DNA from: an uncultured Bacteroidota bacterium
GTDB lineage: Bacteria; Bacteroidota; Bacteroidia; Chitinophagales; Chitinophagaceae
Reading direction: 5' to 3'
Length of the DNA: 64,000 nt
Assembly: GCA_903839875.1 (NCBI GenBank)
Contig: CAIMDZ010000013.1
Coordinates: forward strand, 1 to 64,000
Shown here: positions 15,226 through 24,074 of the stretch, one piece after another
Layout: each line of letters opens with the position of its first letter
Position numbering within the stretch: position 1 is the stretch's first letter
The notes under the pieces: model-generated
The model's input: the letters and a program-made list of their open reading frames with translations, nothing else
The model's database searches: none
What the model was told of the DNA's origin: nothing
Program-made: the position numbers and the translations under genes

Positions 15226-17664
15226 ATGAAAGCATCCGGACTTTTAATTTTTGTTTCCGTCATTTTTTTATCGGTCTGCTCCTGTTCTGACAGCAAACCG
15301 GCAGATCAAAAACAAGGTGCAACCTCAGCCGGGCAATTTGCCATTGGCGATTCGATTGTTAGTTTCGACTATACGCGGAAGATTGACCTCAACCAGGATC
15401 TGAGCGGAAAATCGTTACAGGATCTGCGGTTATTGAGAAACGAACTGTTTGCAAAACAAGGTTACTGCTTTATGCAGGCAGATTTAAGAGGTTATTTCGC
15501 AGCCTACATGAAAGGCTATGATTCCATCATGAACGCGCGGTTTGATGCTGAAGATGACCCGGTGAGAAAAGCAACATACCCTCCTATAAAACTTTCACCC
15601 GATGAAGAAACCTTTGTAAAAAAGATTGAGGCGTTGGAAGCTGAAAAAAAGAAGAAGAACTTTTCAGACAAAAACGGTGCGAAGTTAGCTAACGTGGAAA
15701 ACGTTGTCAATCTGTTCCAGTTTAAGAGTCTGTCAAAAGATTTTTTAGACCTGCTCGACAAAAATAATTTCGTTATTGTTCCCGCAGATAAAGCCCAGCT
15801 TTTCCACATTTATGAAGAGAACGATTATCACCAGGTTCCCAACTTCATCACTACCGACCTGTATCTGCAGTTGTACCACATGTATTTCTCTTATACACTG
15901 AAATCACTTGAAGAGAAAAAATTCATCCCTATTATTACTGAACTTTCCGAGGGCATGTATAACGAGGCAATGGCAAAGGCTGCATCTTCTGACGAAAAAA
16001 CAAAAGCCGCCGCTGAATTTACTGCTGTGTTCTATGCGATACCCTACTACATCCTGACAGGTAAAAAGAAACCAGTCCCTGCACGTTACAATAATATGTT
16101 CGACCGGGAGCTTGCCAATATAAATGCTGCCAAAGATGCGAAATCTGAATTCCTCGAAACCGAAGAATACTTTGGTTATAGCCTGTTCAAACCAAGGGGA
16201 CATTATACCCGTAACGAGGAGCTGAAAAAATATTTCAAAGCAATGATGTGGCTGCAGACAGCATGTTTCTGCCGCGAGACGCAGGAGCAACTGGGCCGCA
16301 CGGTGTTTATGGCTTACCTGTTGTATACAGGCAAGTCGCAGAGCGGGCAGCCGCTCATGTCGTTGTACAATTCGGTTTACGAGCCCATAGTTTATCTTAT
16401 AGGCGAGCCCGACAATCTTTCTGTAAATGATATAGTTACCTTCCTGAAGCAGAACAGGACAACTGATGTATCGGCTGCCATTCAGCCGGCAATGGTTGCA
16501 AAGGTGGATGCATACATGAAGGAAACCAGCAAAGGCAGAAACCGCATTAAGGCTAAAGTGGAAGTTACCTGCGCCGACAAAATTAACTTCATGCCGCAGC
16601 GATACCTCTTTGATAATGAAATCATTCAGGAACTGGTGGATGTTACGCCCAATGCAAAACGCGCCTACCCAAAAGGAATGGATATCTTTGCCGCCCTTGG
16701 CAATAAAGCGGCAGAGGATATTCTGCTGAAAGAAGAAAAGGACGGCGAAAACTGGAAGGAGTATTCCGCAAACCTTAATAAATTAAAATCCAGGTTTGCA
16801 AATTATCCCGACTGGAATAAGACTGTTTATAACAAGTGGATGGCCAGCCTCGATCAATTGCAGAAAAAGGATGCGAGGTATCCCGGCTTTATGCAAACAA
16901 ATAGGTGGGACAGAAAAAACCTCAACACATCACTCGCTTCATGGACAGAGCTGAAACACGACGCTATTCTTTACGGCGAACAGCCGGTGGCTGCCGAATG
17001 TGGTGGTGGCGGGCCTCCCCCTCCATACGTGGTAGGATATGTAGAACCCAATGTCAATTTCTGGAAGAGCATGATAGAGATGATTACCCTGAACGAAGAT
17101 ATGCTCAGAAGAAACGGCTTGCTCTCAGAAGACCTGGCATCCAAAACAAAGCAAATGCGGGAAACCACTTTGTTCATGCTATCCGCAAGTGAAAAGGAAC
17201 TGAAGAACCAGAAGCTGACTGAACAGGAATACCGGACTATACAGGCGCTTGGAGCGAGTACAGAATATCTCACACTTTCTATTATTGATCCCGACCTTAC
17301 CCTCCCGCACTGGGAAGATGTAAAAGGGCCGGATAAATATGTAGCGGTGGTAGCCGATGTTTATACCAGGAATATAGGTGGCTGCAATAAGAATGGAGTA
17401 CTACATGAAGCTGTTGGCGGTGTTAATGCATTGTATGTTGTGGTGGAAATCGAAGGCTACCTGTACCTGACCAAGGGCGCTACTTTCAGTTACTATGAAT
17501 TTGTGCAACCCCTGAATACAAGGCTGACCGATGAAGAGTGGCAAAAGATACTCGAATCAAAAAAAGACGTACCGGCCGTTCCGCAATGGATGAAGGATAT
17601 CATACTGCCATCAAAAAATGCACCCTCATCTGACGAAAAAGTTTTTTATAGTTCAGGATGTTAA
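15226..17664 (+). CDS. DUF3160 lipoprotein with N-terminal YARHG domain
   Basis: An 812-residue lipoprotein (lipobox around LSVCSC, residues 15-20). Residues 55-105 form a YARHG domain: LQDLRLLRNELFAKQGYCF followed by LRGYFAAYM. From about residue 170 to the end it is a DUF3160 domain, largely helical, with landmarks FITTDLYLQLYHMYFSYTL, MWLQTACF, NFMPQRYLFD and a glycine/proline motif ECGGGGPPPPY near residue 590. The biochemical function of DUF3160 is unknown. It overlaps the next gene by 7 nt, which suggests tight coupling with the CapA-like protein. Cysteine pairs in the C-terminal part (GGCNKNG, YSSGC) may form disulfides in the periplasm. Confidence 0.85.
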   Translation: MKASGLLIFVSVIFLSVCSCSDSKPADQKQGATSAGQFAIGDSIVSFDYTRKIDLNQDLSGKSLQDLRLLRNELFAKQGYCFMQADLRGYFAAYMKGYDSIMNARFDAEDDPVRKATYPPIKLSPDEETFVKKIEALEAEKKKKNFSDKNGAKLANVENVVNLFQFKSLSKDFLDLLDKNNFVIVPADKAQLFHIYEENDYHQVPNFITTDLYLQLYHMYFSYTLKSLEEKKFIPIITELSEGMYNEAMAKAASSDEKTKAAAEFTAVFYAIPYYILTGKKKPVPARYNNMFDRELANINAAKDAKSEFLETEEYFGYSLFKPRGHYTRNEELKKYFKAMMWLQTACFCRETQEQLGRTVFMAYLLYTGKSQSGQPLMSLYNSVYEPIVYLIGEPDNLSVNDIVTFLKQNRTTDVSAAIQPAMVAKVDAYMKETSKGRNRIKAKVEVTCADKINFMPQRYLFDNEIIQELVDVTPNAKRAYPKGMDIFAALGNKAAEDILLKEEKDGENWKEYSANLNKLKSRFANYPDWNKTVYNKWMASLDQLQKKDARYPGFMQTNRWDRKNLNTSLASWTELKHDAILYGEQPVAAECGGGGPPPPYVVGYVEPNVNFWKSMIEMITLNEDMLRRNGLLSEDLASKTKQMRETTLFMLSASEKELKNQKLTEQEYRTIQALGASTEYLTLSIIDPDLTLPHWEDVKGPDKYVAVVADVYTRNIGGCNKNGVLHEAVGGVNALYVVVEIEGYLYLTKGATFSYYEFVQPLNTRLTDEEWQKILESKKDVPAVPQWMKDIILPSKNAPSSDEKVFYSSGC

Positions 17665-18590
17665 AGTTAAGACGTGCGTTATTTATTTTATTTTTTCTCC
17701 CTGCTTTAACCGTTTTGTTTAGCGGGTGCAGGAAGAGTAAGCATACGTTAAAGATTTACTTTGTTGGTGACCTTTTACTCGATAGGGGTGTCCGTGAGCA
17801 GATAAATAGAAAAGGGATTGAAGCAATTTTTGCCAATGTAAAACCTGTTTTCGCAAAGGCGGATGCGGTTGTTGCAAACCTGGAATGCCCGGTAACAAGA
17901 GCCATCTCCCCGGTCAATAAGAAGTATATTTTCAGGGCTGAACCTGAATGGCTGAAAGAGGTTAGAAAATGCGGTATTACTCACCTTGTAATGGCAAACA
18001 ACCACACCAACGACCAGGGGCGGGATGGCATCAAAGAGACCTACAGGAACCACCTGATGAGCAACGATCTGGTACCCGTCGGGTATGGCACAAACCAGGA
18101 TGACGCCTGCAAGCCGGTTATCCTGGAAAAGGATGGTATAAAGGTTGCACTCTTCGCCTCAGTACTGCTTACCCTCGAAAACTGGGCTTACCTGCCTGAT
18201 TCGGCGGGCGTTTGCCAGGCTTCGGTTGAAGAATTAAAAACAAGGATAAGAGATTTCAAAGCAGCACATACTGATTACAGGATCATAGTAATACTGCATT
18301 GGGGTGCTGAGTTCCAGGAAACGCCATTACCGGCACAGCGGCAGCAGGCAGAAGAACTTGCAGATGCTGGCGCAGATGCAATTATCGGTTGCCATCCACA
18401 CGTCATTCAATCGTATAAAACGTACAAGGGCAGGCCTGTATTTTACAGCATCGGTAATTTTGTCTTTGACCAGGAATACCCACCTGCAACCCATGGCCTA
18501 ATGGTGGAACTTGATTTTTCAAATAGTTCGGATACATTCGTTGTGCATCTGTTTAGTATAAAGAATTGCGTGCCGGAGATGGATCGTTGA
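17658..18590 (+). CDS. CapA-family (PGA_cap, metallophosphatase-fold) lipoprotein
   Basis: A 310-residue lipoprotein (lipobox FSGC, cysteine 24). The CapA fold shows the expected order of motifs: YFVGDLLLDRG near residue 33, VVANLECPVT, THLVMANNHTNDQG (the conserved N-N-H-x-x-D), VILHWGAEF, DAIIGCHPHVIQ and FYSIGNFVFDQ. Members resemble calcineurin-like metallophosphatases and occur in poly-gamma-glutamate capsule operons, but most family members act on unknown envelope polymers. No PgsB or PgsC is present, so capsule synthesis is not implied. The ATG lies inside the end of the DUF3160 gene. The three genes 14642-18590 form one operon. Confidence 0.9.
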   Translation: MLKLRRALFILFFLPALTVLFSGCRKSKHTLKIYFVGDLLLDRGVREQINRKGIEAIFANVKPVFAKADAVVANLECPVTRAISPVNKKYIFRAEPEWLKEVRKCGITHLVMANNHTNDQGRDGIKETYRNHLMSNDLVPVGYGTNQDDACKPVILEKDGIKVALFASVLLTLENWAYLPDSAGVCQASVEELKTRIRDFKAAHTDYRIIVILHWGAEFQETPLPAQRQQAEELADAGADAIIGCHPHVIQSYKTYKGRPVFYSIGNFVFDQEYPPATHGLMVELDFSNSSDTFVVHLFSIKNCVPEMDR

Positions 18591-18611
18591 TCACATTTGA
18601 AAAGCAAGGTT

Positions 18612-18903
18612 CTATCGTGGGAAGTCTCTTGCATCGTGTTTAACTGTCGTGACATAAACGGTAGCCTTGGCGGTATCAATAAAAAAGAAAAATGCCATAG
18701 GGGAATTTTGCAAGATTAGCCTTTCTGTTTTGCCCATACCTCACAGCGAATGCAGCTGGATTGTAAGCAATCCTCAACAGTGTATTTCGAAAATCGGCAG
18801 TAAAACATTTACCCAAACCATATTGCTGCAGATTATACCAACTACGGGCTTCCCTTACATCTATCTTTGCCTGGTCCTGGAAAATGATCTTATGCTTTTT
18901 CAT
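18612..18903 (-). pseudogene. RelE/ParE-type toxin gene with a frameshift
   Basis: The gene starts MKKHKIIFQDQAKIDVREA with the typical ARSWYNLQQYGLGKCF segment of a ParE/RelE toxin. It stops after 75 residues at FPYGIFLFY. Removing one T from the run at about 18681-18686 restores the family ending: FPYGIFLF continues into IDTAKATVYVTTVKHDARD and closes at 18612, giving 96 residues. The conserved C-terminal strand is therefore out of frame. It overlaps its antitoxin by 14 nt. The truncated 75-residue product probably lacks toxicity, although a sequencing error in the homopolymer is an alternative. Confidence 0.75.
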
Positions 18904-19129
18904 CTTCTTTGTCTAATTCAGCGAGGAAGTCTTCCATAGAAGTAACCTGATCCGGATGCTCTTTCAGAAGGCGCATTCGTTCGTCAATAATGTCTTTTTG
19001 CCATTGAGGAAGTTCACCTTCCATTGAATCAACATCAGGATGCCTTTTCCTTAACTCCTGCCAGTCTTCTATTGAGATTAGAACGGCAGTAGTTTGCCCG
19101 TTATTGTCAGAAACATATTGTAAAGACAT
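18890..19129 (-). CDS. antitoxin of the ParE-type pair
   Basis: A 79-residue acidic protein. The N-terminal 30 residues (MSLQYVSDNNGQTTAVLIS) have the short beta-hairpin typical of Phd/YefM-like antitoxins. The rest is a charged helical region that would wrap the toxin, ending EDFLAELDKEDEKA. The toxin gene overlaps its end by 14 nt in the usual antitoxin-toxin order. A TAAATTTG promoter element lies upstream at 19147-19154. The antitoxin is intact although its toxin is frameshifted. Confidence 0.75.
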   Translation of the reverse strand: MSLQYVSDNNGQTTAVLISIEDWQELRKRHPDVDSMEGELPQWQKDIIDERMRLLKEHPDQVTSMEDFLAELDKEDEKA

Positions 19130-19146
19130 AGAACTGTTTTGTTTTA

Positions 19147-19154
19147 CAAATTTA
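19147..19154 (-). promoter_or_regulatory. -7 promoter element TAAATTTG (reverse strand)
   Basis: An exact TAnnTTTG match 17 nt before the antitoxin ATG at 19129. Confidence 0.45.
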
Positions 19155-19186
19155 CGGAAATTAGATAATATTCGGATCGTTTTAGA

Positions 19187-20515
19187 TTATACGATGGGGC
19201 TACGAACCGGTGCCGCTGACCTCTCCATCATAAACTGCTCATACGCCTGCCGCCAGCCCCTCCACTCACTGCTGGTACCCAATGAAAAATTGTGAAAAAC
19301 CGTGATCAGGGTACTACCCGTTTTCTCCAACAAATTACACATGTAGCTAAGTTTCTCAAAAGCCTCTGAAGCTGTTAACCTCGCTTCATAATGCGCAGTC
19401 GTATCCATAAAGCAGAAAGGATACACCCGCAGTGTTGTGACCTCATCTTTCTCCAGGTCGTACCAAAAGAAAGGATTGCCAGTACCTGCACGGAATCCAA
19501 GCTGCGAGCCATACCCCATACTGAAATCTTCTTCAATTTGGTTTTGCAGCAACAGCCTGTAGGTATCCGGCAATTTTAATTTTATGTAATGCTGCCGTGA
19601 AATTTGTATTTCCCGGCCGGCAACATTTTCCAGTATCTTTTTTTCCTTGCCCACCTTGTCATCCAGGTGTGAATAATAGGATGGATGTATACCGATAACA
19701 CCGTCTCTTACCAGGTTCTTTATTACCCGCATCATTGCCGGATGCTCAGGGTGTATATTTTTATCAAAAGCAGTAGTCTTGATCGCCGACAAAACAAAAT
19801 AACGCGGCTTAATATCATATTCCCTGTGCAGTTGTCTCAGCCACCTGAATGAATCATAAGGGTCTTTCTGCTTTTTTTTCAATACCTGCGTCCGTTCACT
19901 TATTTGTTTTACATCTCCTTTCAGCAGGGCCCTCATATAGGCTCCCGCTAAACGCCCAAAACCCTTATGAATATGAGAGTAAGCCATGTCTATGTCATAA
20001 GTAGGCTGGAAATGAAAAGGTGTTGGTTCAATTACTTCCCCTGAAGCCTCTTGTAACTTTTTCCTGAAAGCATTTACCCATTCATCAACTACAGGGTGTT
20101 GCAACCACCCTTTTTTATAGAGTATACTTTCGGATGCGGGGTAACGGTCATGCTTGTCTGATTTATGATGGTAATACTCTTCATACCTGGAAAGTAAAAA
20201 GAAGATGGACGAAAAAAAATCGAAGGGTAAAGAATATTCAGAGTCTGCTGCTGAAAATAGTGTTGGAAGATCATTCCATGTACCTGTTGCCGGATCGCAG
20301 GGTTGTTTACCGGTTTGCCAAAGCAATCCCATATCAGGTATAGATACGGATCCCGGAAAATATTTGCCGTAAGAGATGAAAAATGGCAGGCCTGCAATAG
20401 CCGATTCATTGCCTGTGATCGAATAATCAAGTTGTAACCGCTCCCTTAATAACCAGTCTAAAGTATACTTCAGACGGTTACTGATATTGGCGCTATATAC
20501 AACTAACGTTTCCAT
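19187..20515 (-). CDS. polysaccharide deacetylase-family protein
   Basis: A 442-residue protein. The ATG at 20515 (METLVVYSANISNRLKYTLDWLL) is chosen over an earlier one because it lies 10 nt after the lutB stop and begins the conserved domain. The N-terminal 130 residues match the region that precedes NodB-type deacetylases in many Bacteroidota. The deacetylase part carries FQPTYDIDMAYS near residue 185, where the metal-binding aspartates sit in D-x-D, then IGIHPSYYSH with the H-x3-H-type ligand pattern, and LGFRAGTGNPFFWYDL. The C-terminal TVFHNFSLG holds a further conserved histidine. It acts presumably on a surface polysaccharide. There is no signal peptide. Confidence 0.8.
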   Translation of the reverse strand: METLVVYSANISNRLKYTLDWLLRERLQLDYSITGNESAIAGLPFFISYGKYFPGSVSIPDMGLLWQTGKQPCDPATGTWNDLPTLFSAADSEYSLPFDFFSSIFFLLSRYEEYYHHKSDKHDRYPASESILYKKGWLQHPVVDEWVNAFRKKLQEASGEVIEPTPFHFQPTYDIDMAYSHIHKGFGRLAGAYMRALLKGDVKQISERTQVLKKKQKDPYDSFRWLRQLHREYDIKPRYFVLSAIKTTAFDKNIHPEHPAMMRVIKNLVRDGVIGIHPSYYSHLDDKVGKEKKILENVAGREIQISRQHYIKLKLPDTYRLLLQNQIEEDFSMGYGSQLGFRAGTGNPFFWYDLEKDEVTTLRVYPFCFMDTTAHYEARLTASEAFEKLSYMCNLLEKTGSTLITVFHNFSLGTSSEWRGWRQAYEQFMMERSAAPVRSPIV

Positions 20516-20525
20516 ACAGCGGAGG

Positions 20526-21902
20526 TTAAGATTTATTTCGCTCCTTCCACATTTTATTGAAAGATTTTGAGGCAAATTTTATTTCGCCCCTGTGCACTGC
20601 CCAGCTGCTTTTAAAAAGTTTGTTCACTATCCTGTTCTTTATTCCCGGTCCTGCGGTGTTCATCAGCCTGCGGCTGAGCATTGCCTGTTTCCAGAAAGTC
20701 CATGAGACATTTTCCCAGTTGCTGTTAAGTCTTGCACCTACTGCAATGGTACGGTTCTCAAGCAGCATCTCGTGTATGTTTATTTTCAACGGGCACACTT
20801 CGGTACAGTTGCCGCACAGGCTGGAAGCATAACTCAGGTGTTTGTATTCTTCCAGGCCGTTCAGATGTGGTGTTATCACAGCGCCTATAGGACCACTGTA
20901 AGTTGCTCCGTAGGCATGGCCGCCAATATTTTTATATACCGGACAGGCATTCAGGCACGAGCCGCAACGTATGCAATACATACTCTCCCGGACTTCCCCG
21001 CGCAACAGGTTGGTACGGCCGTTATCCAGCAGTATCACATACATCTCTTCGGGTCCGTCAGTTTCATCAGCTTTACGCGGCCCGGAGAATATAGTATTGT
21101 AAACTGTAACATTCTGCCCTGTTCCGAAAGTGGCAAGCAATGGCCAGAACAAATGCAGATCATTAATGGACGGCAGTAATTTTTCTATTCCTACTATTGA
21201 TATTTGCGTTTGCGGAAATGTAGTACAGAGTCGGGCATTGCCTTCATTTTCAGTTACACAAACACCTCCTATATCAGCCAGTAAAAAGTTACCGCCGGTT
21301 ATTCCTACCTGTGCTGAAATATATTTTTCCCGCAGATTTTTCCGTGCGATTTTCGTTATCTCCGGTGGTGTTAGATTAGGTTCCGTACCCAGTTTATCAT
21401 GAAATACCTTTGCAACATCTTCCTTGCTTTTGTGCATGGCCGGGGTCACAATATGGTAAGGGGGTTCTCCATCCAGTTGCTGTATATACTCTCCGAGATC
21501 GGTCTCCACCGAATCAATGCCATTTTCTTTCAGGAACTCATTCAGGTGAATCTCCTCGGTCACCATAGACTTTGCCTTCACCACCTGCGTAGTATTTTTC
21601 TCCCTGCATATCTGCAATATGGCCTGCAAGGCTTCATCGGCTGTTTCAGCCCATATCAGCTTACCGCCGCGGGAAGTAAAATTTTTTTCAAACTGCTCCA
21701 GGTATTTATCCAGGTTCTCAATTACTTTCCACTTTACATTCTTGGCTTTCTGCCTTGCAATTTCCAGGTTGGCAAACTGCTGCTTTCCTTTTACCACACT
21801 ATCATTATACTTCGCAATGTTGAAGGAAACCTTACGCTTATGCTCCAGGTCGTGGGCTTTAACATCGCTTTTGGCAAGAAATACTTTTTGTTGCTCGGTC
21901 AT
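20526..21902 (-). CDS. lutB: LutB-type iron-sulfur protein (lactate utilisation protein B)
   Basis: A 458-residue protein matching LutB of the LutABC L-lactate oxidising complex. Residues 60-290 form the LUD domain (KSMVTEEIHLNEFL, GGVCVTENEGNARL). The C-terminal part carries two ferredoxin-like clusters: CIRCGSCLNACP near residue 305 and CGNCTEVCPLKIN near 360. The family passes electrons from lactate oxidation to the respiratory chain at the membrane face. Neither lutA nor lutC is adjacent. Instead a polysaccharide deacetylase follows after 10 nt. The partners may lie elsewhere on the chromosome. Confidence 0.9.
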   Translation of the reverse strand: MTEQQKVFLAKSDVKAHDLEHKRKVSFNIAKYNDSVVKGKQQFANLEIARQKAKNVKWKVIENLDKYLEQFEKNFTSRGGKLIWAETADEALQAILQICREKNTTQVVKAKSMVTEEIHLNEFLKENGIDSVETDLGEYIQQLDGEPPYHIVTPAMHKSKEDVAKVFHDKLGTEPNLTPPEITKIARKNLREKYISAQVGITGGNFLLADIGGVCVTENEGNARLCTTFPQTQISIVGIEKLLPSINDLHLFWPLLATFGTGQNVTVYNTIFSGPRKADETDGPEEMYVILLDNGRTNLLRGEVRESMYCIRCGSCLNACPVYKNIGGHAYGATYSGPIGAVITPHLNGLEEYKHLSYASSLCGNCTEVCPLKINIHEMLLENRTIAVGARLNSNWENVSWTFWKQAMLSRRLMNTAGPGIKNRIVNKLFKSSWAVHRGEIKFASKSFNKMWKERNKS

Positions 21903-22072
21903 TTTATATATCAGGAATCAAATGTTAGAACCAATTAAGTACTCAGAGTTTAATGGATTTTATTAGAGGATATGAATTTATTGGGAAAACCGATTAACGT
22001 TATCTTTCTGTTATTACAAACCTACATAATTATATCCATAGAATATAGGGTAAAAAATAGCAATACTAACCC

Positions 22073-22957
22073 CTATTTACTGAACCTCAATATCTCTTCC
22101 CCTTTCTTATTAATATATATATACTCTGTAGCCAGTTCCACCAGTGCCACACCATTCTTAAACCTGCCTGCAGCGCTGAAGGTGGCGGGTATTACCAGTT
22201 TTCCTGCTTTGTCAATAAATCCCCAGTTGTCATTATCAATTTCCACCGCAGCCAGGCCTTCAGAAAATGGTTCTGCTCCTGTAAACTTTGGTTTTATCAG
22301 CCATTCACCCTTCACATTAATGAACCCATAGTTATCACTGTCATCACGTGCGGGGGCCATGCCGGCATTAAAATCCTTAACTTTGGTAAAGGTATGTACC
22401 GACACCTTTTTGCCTTTTAAATCTATCAGTTCCCATTTTGATTTCAGGTCGCTCTTTACTGCAAGGATGCCATTATACACGTTAGTAATATCGTAATAAG
22501 CCGGCTGCACCACGAAACTTCCTTTTTTATCAATAATACCCCATTTGTTATTCTTATTCACTTCGGCATAACCGTTCACAAATGGGTAGCAGAGATGAAA
22601 CCGGGGTTGAATCACCCATGATCCTGTTTTATCAATATAGCCCCAGTAGCCGTTTGACATTTCATTTGCCAATCCATCGCTGAAAGTGCCGGGCGAATTG
22701 AATTGCGGCTTAATGATCCATTCACCTTTTTCATCAATAAACCCATACAAAGCATTCTCCATATTCACCCCAATACCCGCACAGGCTAGGCCTTCAGAGA
22801 AACTTTCAGTATACGCATAAGCAGGCCTGATAACAGTATTCCCCTGTTTATCCTTAAAGCCCATTTTATGGTTGGTGATAAACCAGAATAGCTGCTGCTC
22901 CTGCGCATGCAGTGTGACTGCACAGCATAAACATAGAATAATCATCCACTGTTTCAT
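22073..22957 (-). CDS. secreted WG-repeat protein
   Basis: A 294-residue protein with a signal peptide (residues 1-18, ending TLHA). The body is about seven WG (KWG) repeats of 35-45 residues with the core YGFIDEKGEWIIKPQF-x-FSDGLA, seen as GYIDKTGSWVIQP, GIIDKKGSFVVQP, WGFIDKAGKLVIP and others. WG repeats form beta-rich solenoids and occur in exported proteins, and no catalytic role is established. It is monocistronic, and the reverse-strand gene ending at 23001 lies 43 nt upstream of its start. Confidence 0.85.
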   Translation of the reverse strand: MKQWMIILCLCCAVTLHAQEQQLFWFITNHKMGFKDKQGNTVIRPAYAYTESFSEGLACAGIGVNMENALYGFIDEKGEWIIKPQFNSPGTFSDGLANEMSNGYWGYIDKTGSWVIQPRFHLCYPFVNGYAEVNKNNKWGIIDKKGSFVVQPAYYDITNVYNGILAVKSDLKSKWELIDLKGKKVSVHTFTKVKDFNAGMAPARDDSDNYGFINVKGEWLIKPKFTGAEPFSEGLAAVEIDNDNWGFIDKAGKLVIPATFSAAGRFKNGVALVELATEYIYINKKGEEILRFSK

Positions 22958-23000
22958 GGCAGTAAAAATAACAATAATGGCGGACGAGGGAAATACCTCC

Positions 23001-23708
23001 TTAATTCATAGTCATACTGCAGGATGAAGTGCCGGCATAAATATATCCGCTGATATAATGGCTGTAAGCATTCATACTATTGGAATGATACGTAACGCCA
23101 CCCACCGTCTGAGAGGGTATCGTAATATACATGGTCGAACAGTTTAAGGTGCCATATACCGTTGCCCCTGTATTATTCAGGTTAGTAAACCAAAGCTTAT
23201 TGTGCACGGCAGGATCAGCATAAACGCTGTCTTTATAATAAGTGCCTGAGCATGAGTTATAGCAATTATTATACTTGCCAACTAAACCAGCTGTGCAAGC
23301 AGGAGGGTCGGTAAGATTGAGGTTAATGGTGAAAGTCCTTTTCCCTGTGCTGGCTCCGGTTGCTGTGAGCGTAAGCGGATAAGTACCTGACACAGCCCCT
23401 GCAGCAGTTGTATCATACAAACTAAATGCTGTGCTGAAAGTAGGATAACCTGTTTTTATCCAGTTCGGATCAATAGTAATACCTGCCGGAAGGCCCGATA
23501 AAGATAATGTTACCAATTCCTGAGCTGCATTACTTTCCTCTACATAGGTGACAGTGAACGGCACCGAAATATAACTACTGCCGTTATTCACCAGGCTAAT
23601 ATCATGAATGCCGTCAATCACATAATCAGGCTTGGCCGGGGTGTATGATTTTTTACATGCGGCAAATGCAATAGCACATGCGGAAATTAAAATAATGATC
23701 TTCTTCAT
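23001..23708 (-). CDS. putative lipoprotein with Ig-like domain
   Basis: A 235-residue lipoprotein. The ATG at 23708 is chosen because it opens a clean lipoprotein signal (MKKIIILISACAIAFAAC, cysteine 18) 22 nt after an exact promoter element. Residues 40-135 resemble an Ig-like or cadherin-type beta sandwich with ITIDPNWIKTGYPTF and the strand pattern GTYPLTLTATG. The C-terminal 85 residues contain six cysteines (for example CYNSCSGTYY and SSCSM) likely to form disulfides. Function is unknown. Confidence 0.7.
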   Translation of the reverse strand: MKKIIILISACAIAFAACKKSYTPAKPDYVIDGIHDISLVNNGSSYISVPFTVTYVEESNAAQELVTLSLSGLPAGITIDPNWIKTGYPTFSTAFSLYDTTAAGAVSGTYPLTLTATGASTGKRTFTINLNLTDPPACTAGLVGKYNNCYNSCSGTYYKDSVYADPAVHNKLWFTNLNNTGATVYGTLNCSTMYITIPSQTVGGVTYHSNSMNAYSHYISGYIYAGTSSCSMTMN

Positions 23709-23729
23709 AAAGTTTATTTTTAGGTAACG

Positions 23730-23760
23730 CAAATATATGGTTATTATTGTGATCGGCAAA
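23730..23760 (-). promoter_or_regulatory. complete Bacteroidota promoter TTTG-N19-TATATTTG (reverse strand)
   Basis: The -7 element TATATTTG (23730-23737) and the -33 element TTTG (23757-23760) are exactly 19 nt apart and sit 22 nt before the ATG at 23708. This is the best match to the sigma-ABfr consensus in the window. Confidence 0.75.
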
Positions 23761-23774
23761 CGGCACCCATCTTA

Positions 23775-24009
23775 GGGTGCAATTCAAATAGTCGCAGATA
23801 ATGAAACCAGTTACATTGGTTCAATTTCACCAAATTATCTTGCATTAGATATCCCACACTACATTCAACCCGCCGCGGCGGGTTGGCCCGTGTACTTGTT
23901 TTTCCGCTGGTTTCACCTGTGGCTACCTGCCTGCCGGCAGGTTCACATTGAAGTCTTAGGACTTCCTCAACACGATTTACCTCAGTTAGCGGCAATCTGA
24001 AATGCACCC
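23775..24009. mobile_element. 235-bp non-coding element with imperfect terminal inverted repeats, containing family B copy 2
   Basis: The 15-nt ends GGGTGCAATTCAAAT (23775-23789) and ATCTGAAATGCACCC (23995-24009) are inverted repeats matching at 13 of 15 positions. Between them lie the family B element (about 23840-23985) and the palindrome CCTGCCTGCCGGCAGG (23929-23944). The layout recalls a miniature inverted-repeat element. No transposase is present and target-site duplications are not evident, so the mobile label is tentative. Confidence 0.35.
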
Positions 24010-24046
24010 GAATAAATGCTGTTACTTCAAATTGACAGCTTTTTCA

Positions 24047-24054
24047 TAACTTTG
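24047..24054 (+). promoter_or_regulatory. -7 promoter element TAACTTTG
   Basis: An exact TAnnTTTG match 20 nt before the antitoxin ATG at 24075. It should drive the vapBC-type pair. Confidence 0.5.
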
Positions 24055-24074
24055 AAATAGTCAAAAAATAAATT

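Noticed and set aside
17658-18590. Poly-gamma-glutamate capsule operon
   Set aside because: CapA alone is not enough; no ligase or PgsC-type protein is present.
21399-21938. Plus-strand frame of 179 codons opposite lutB
   Set aside because: LutB on the minus strand has two complete iron-sulfur motifs; the plus-strand frame has none and is antisense.
23744-24007. Reverse-strand frame of 87 codons upstream of the lipoprotein gene
   Set aside because: It lies inside the repeat element and overlaps the lipoprotein's promoter; it has no homology features.
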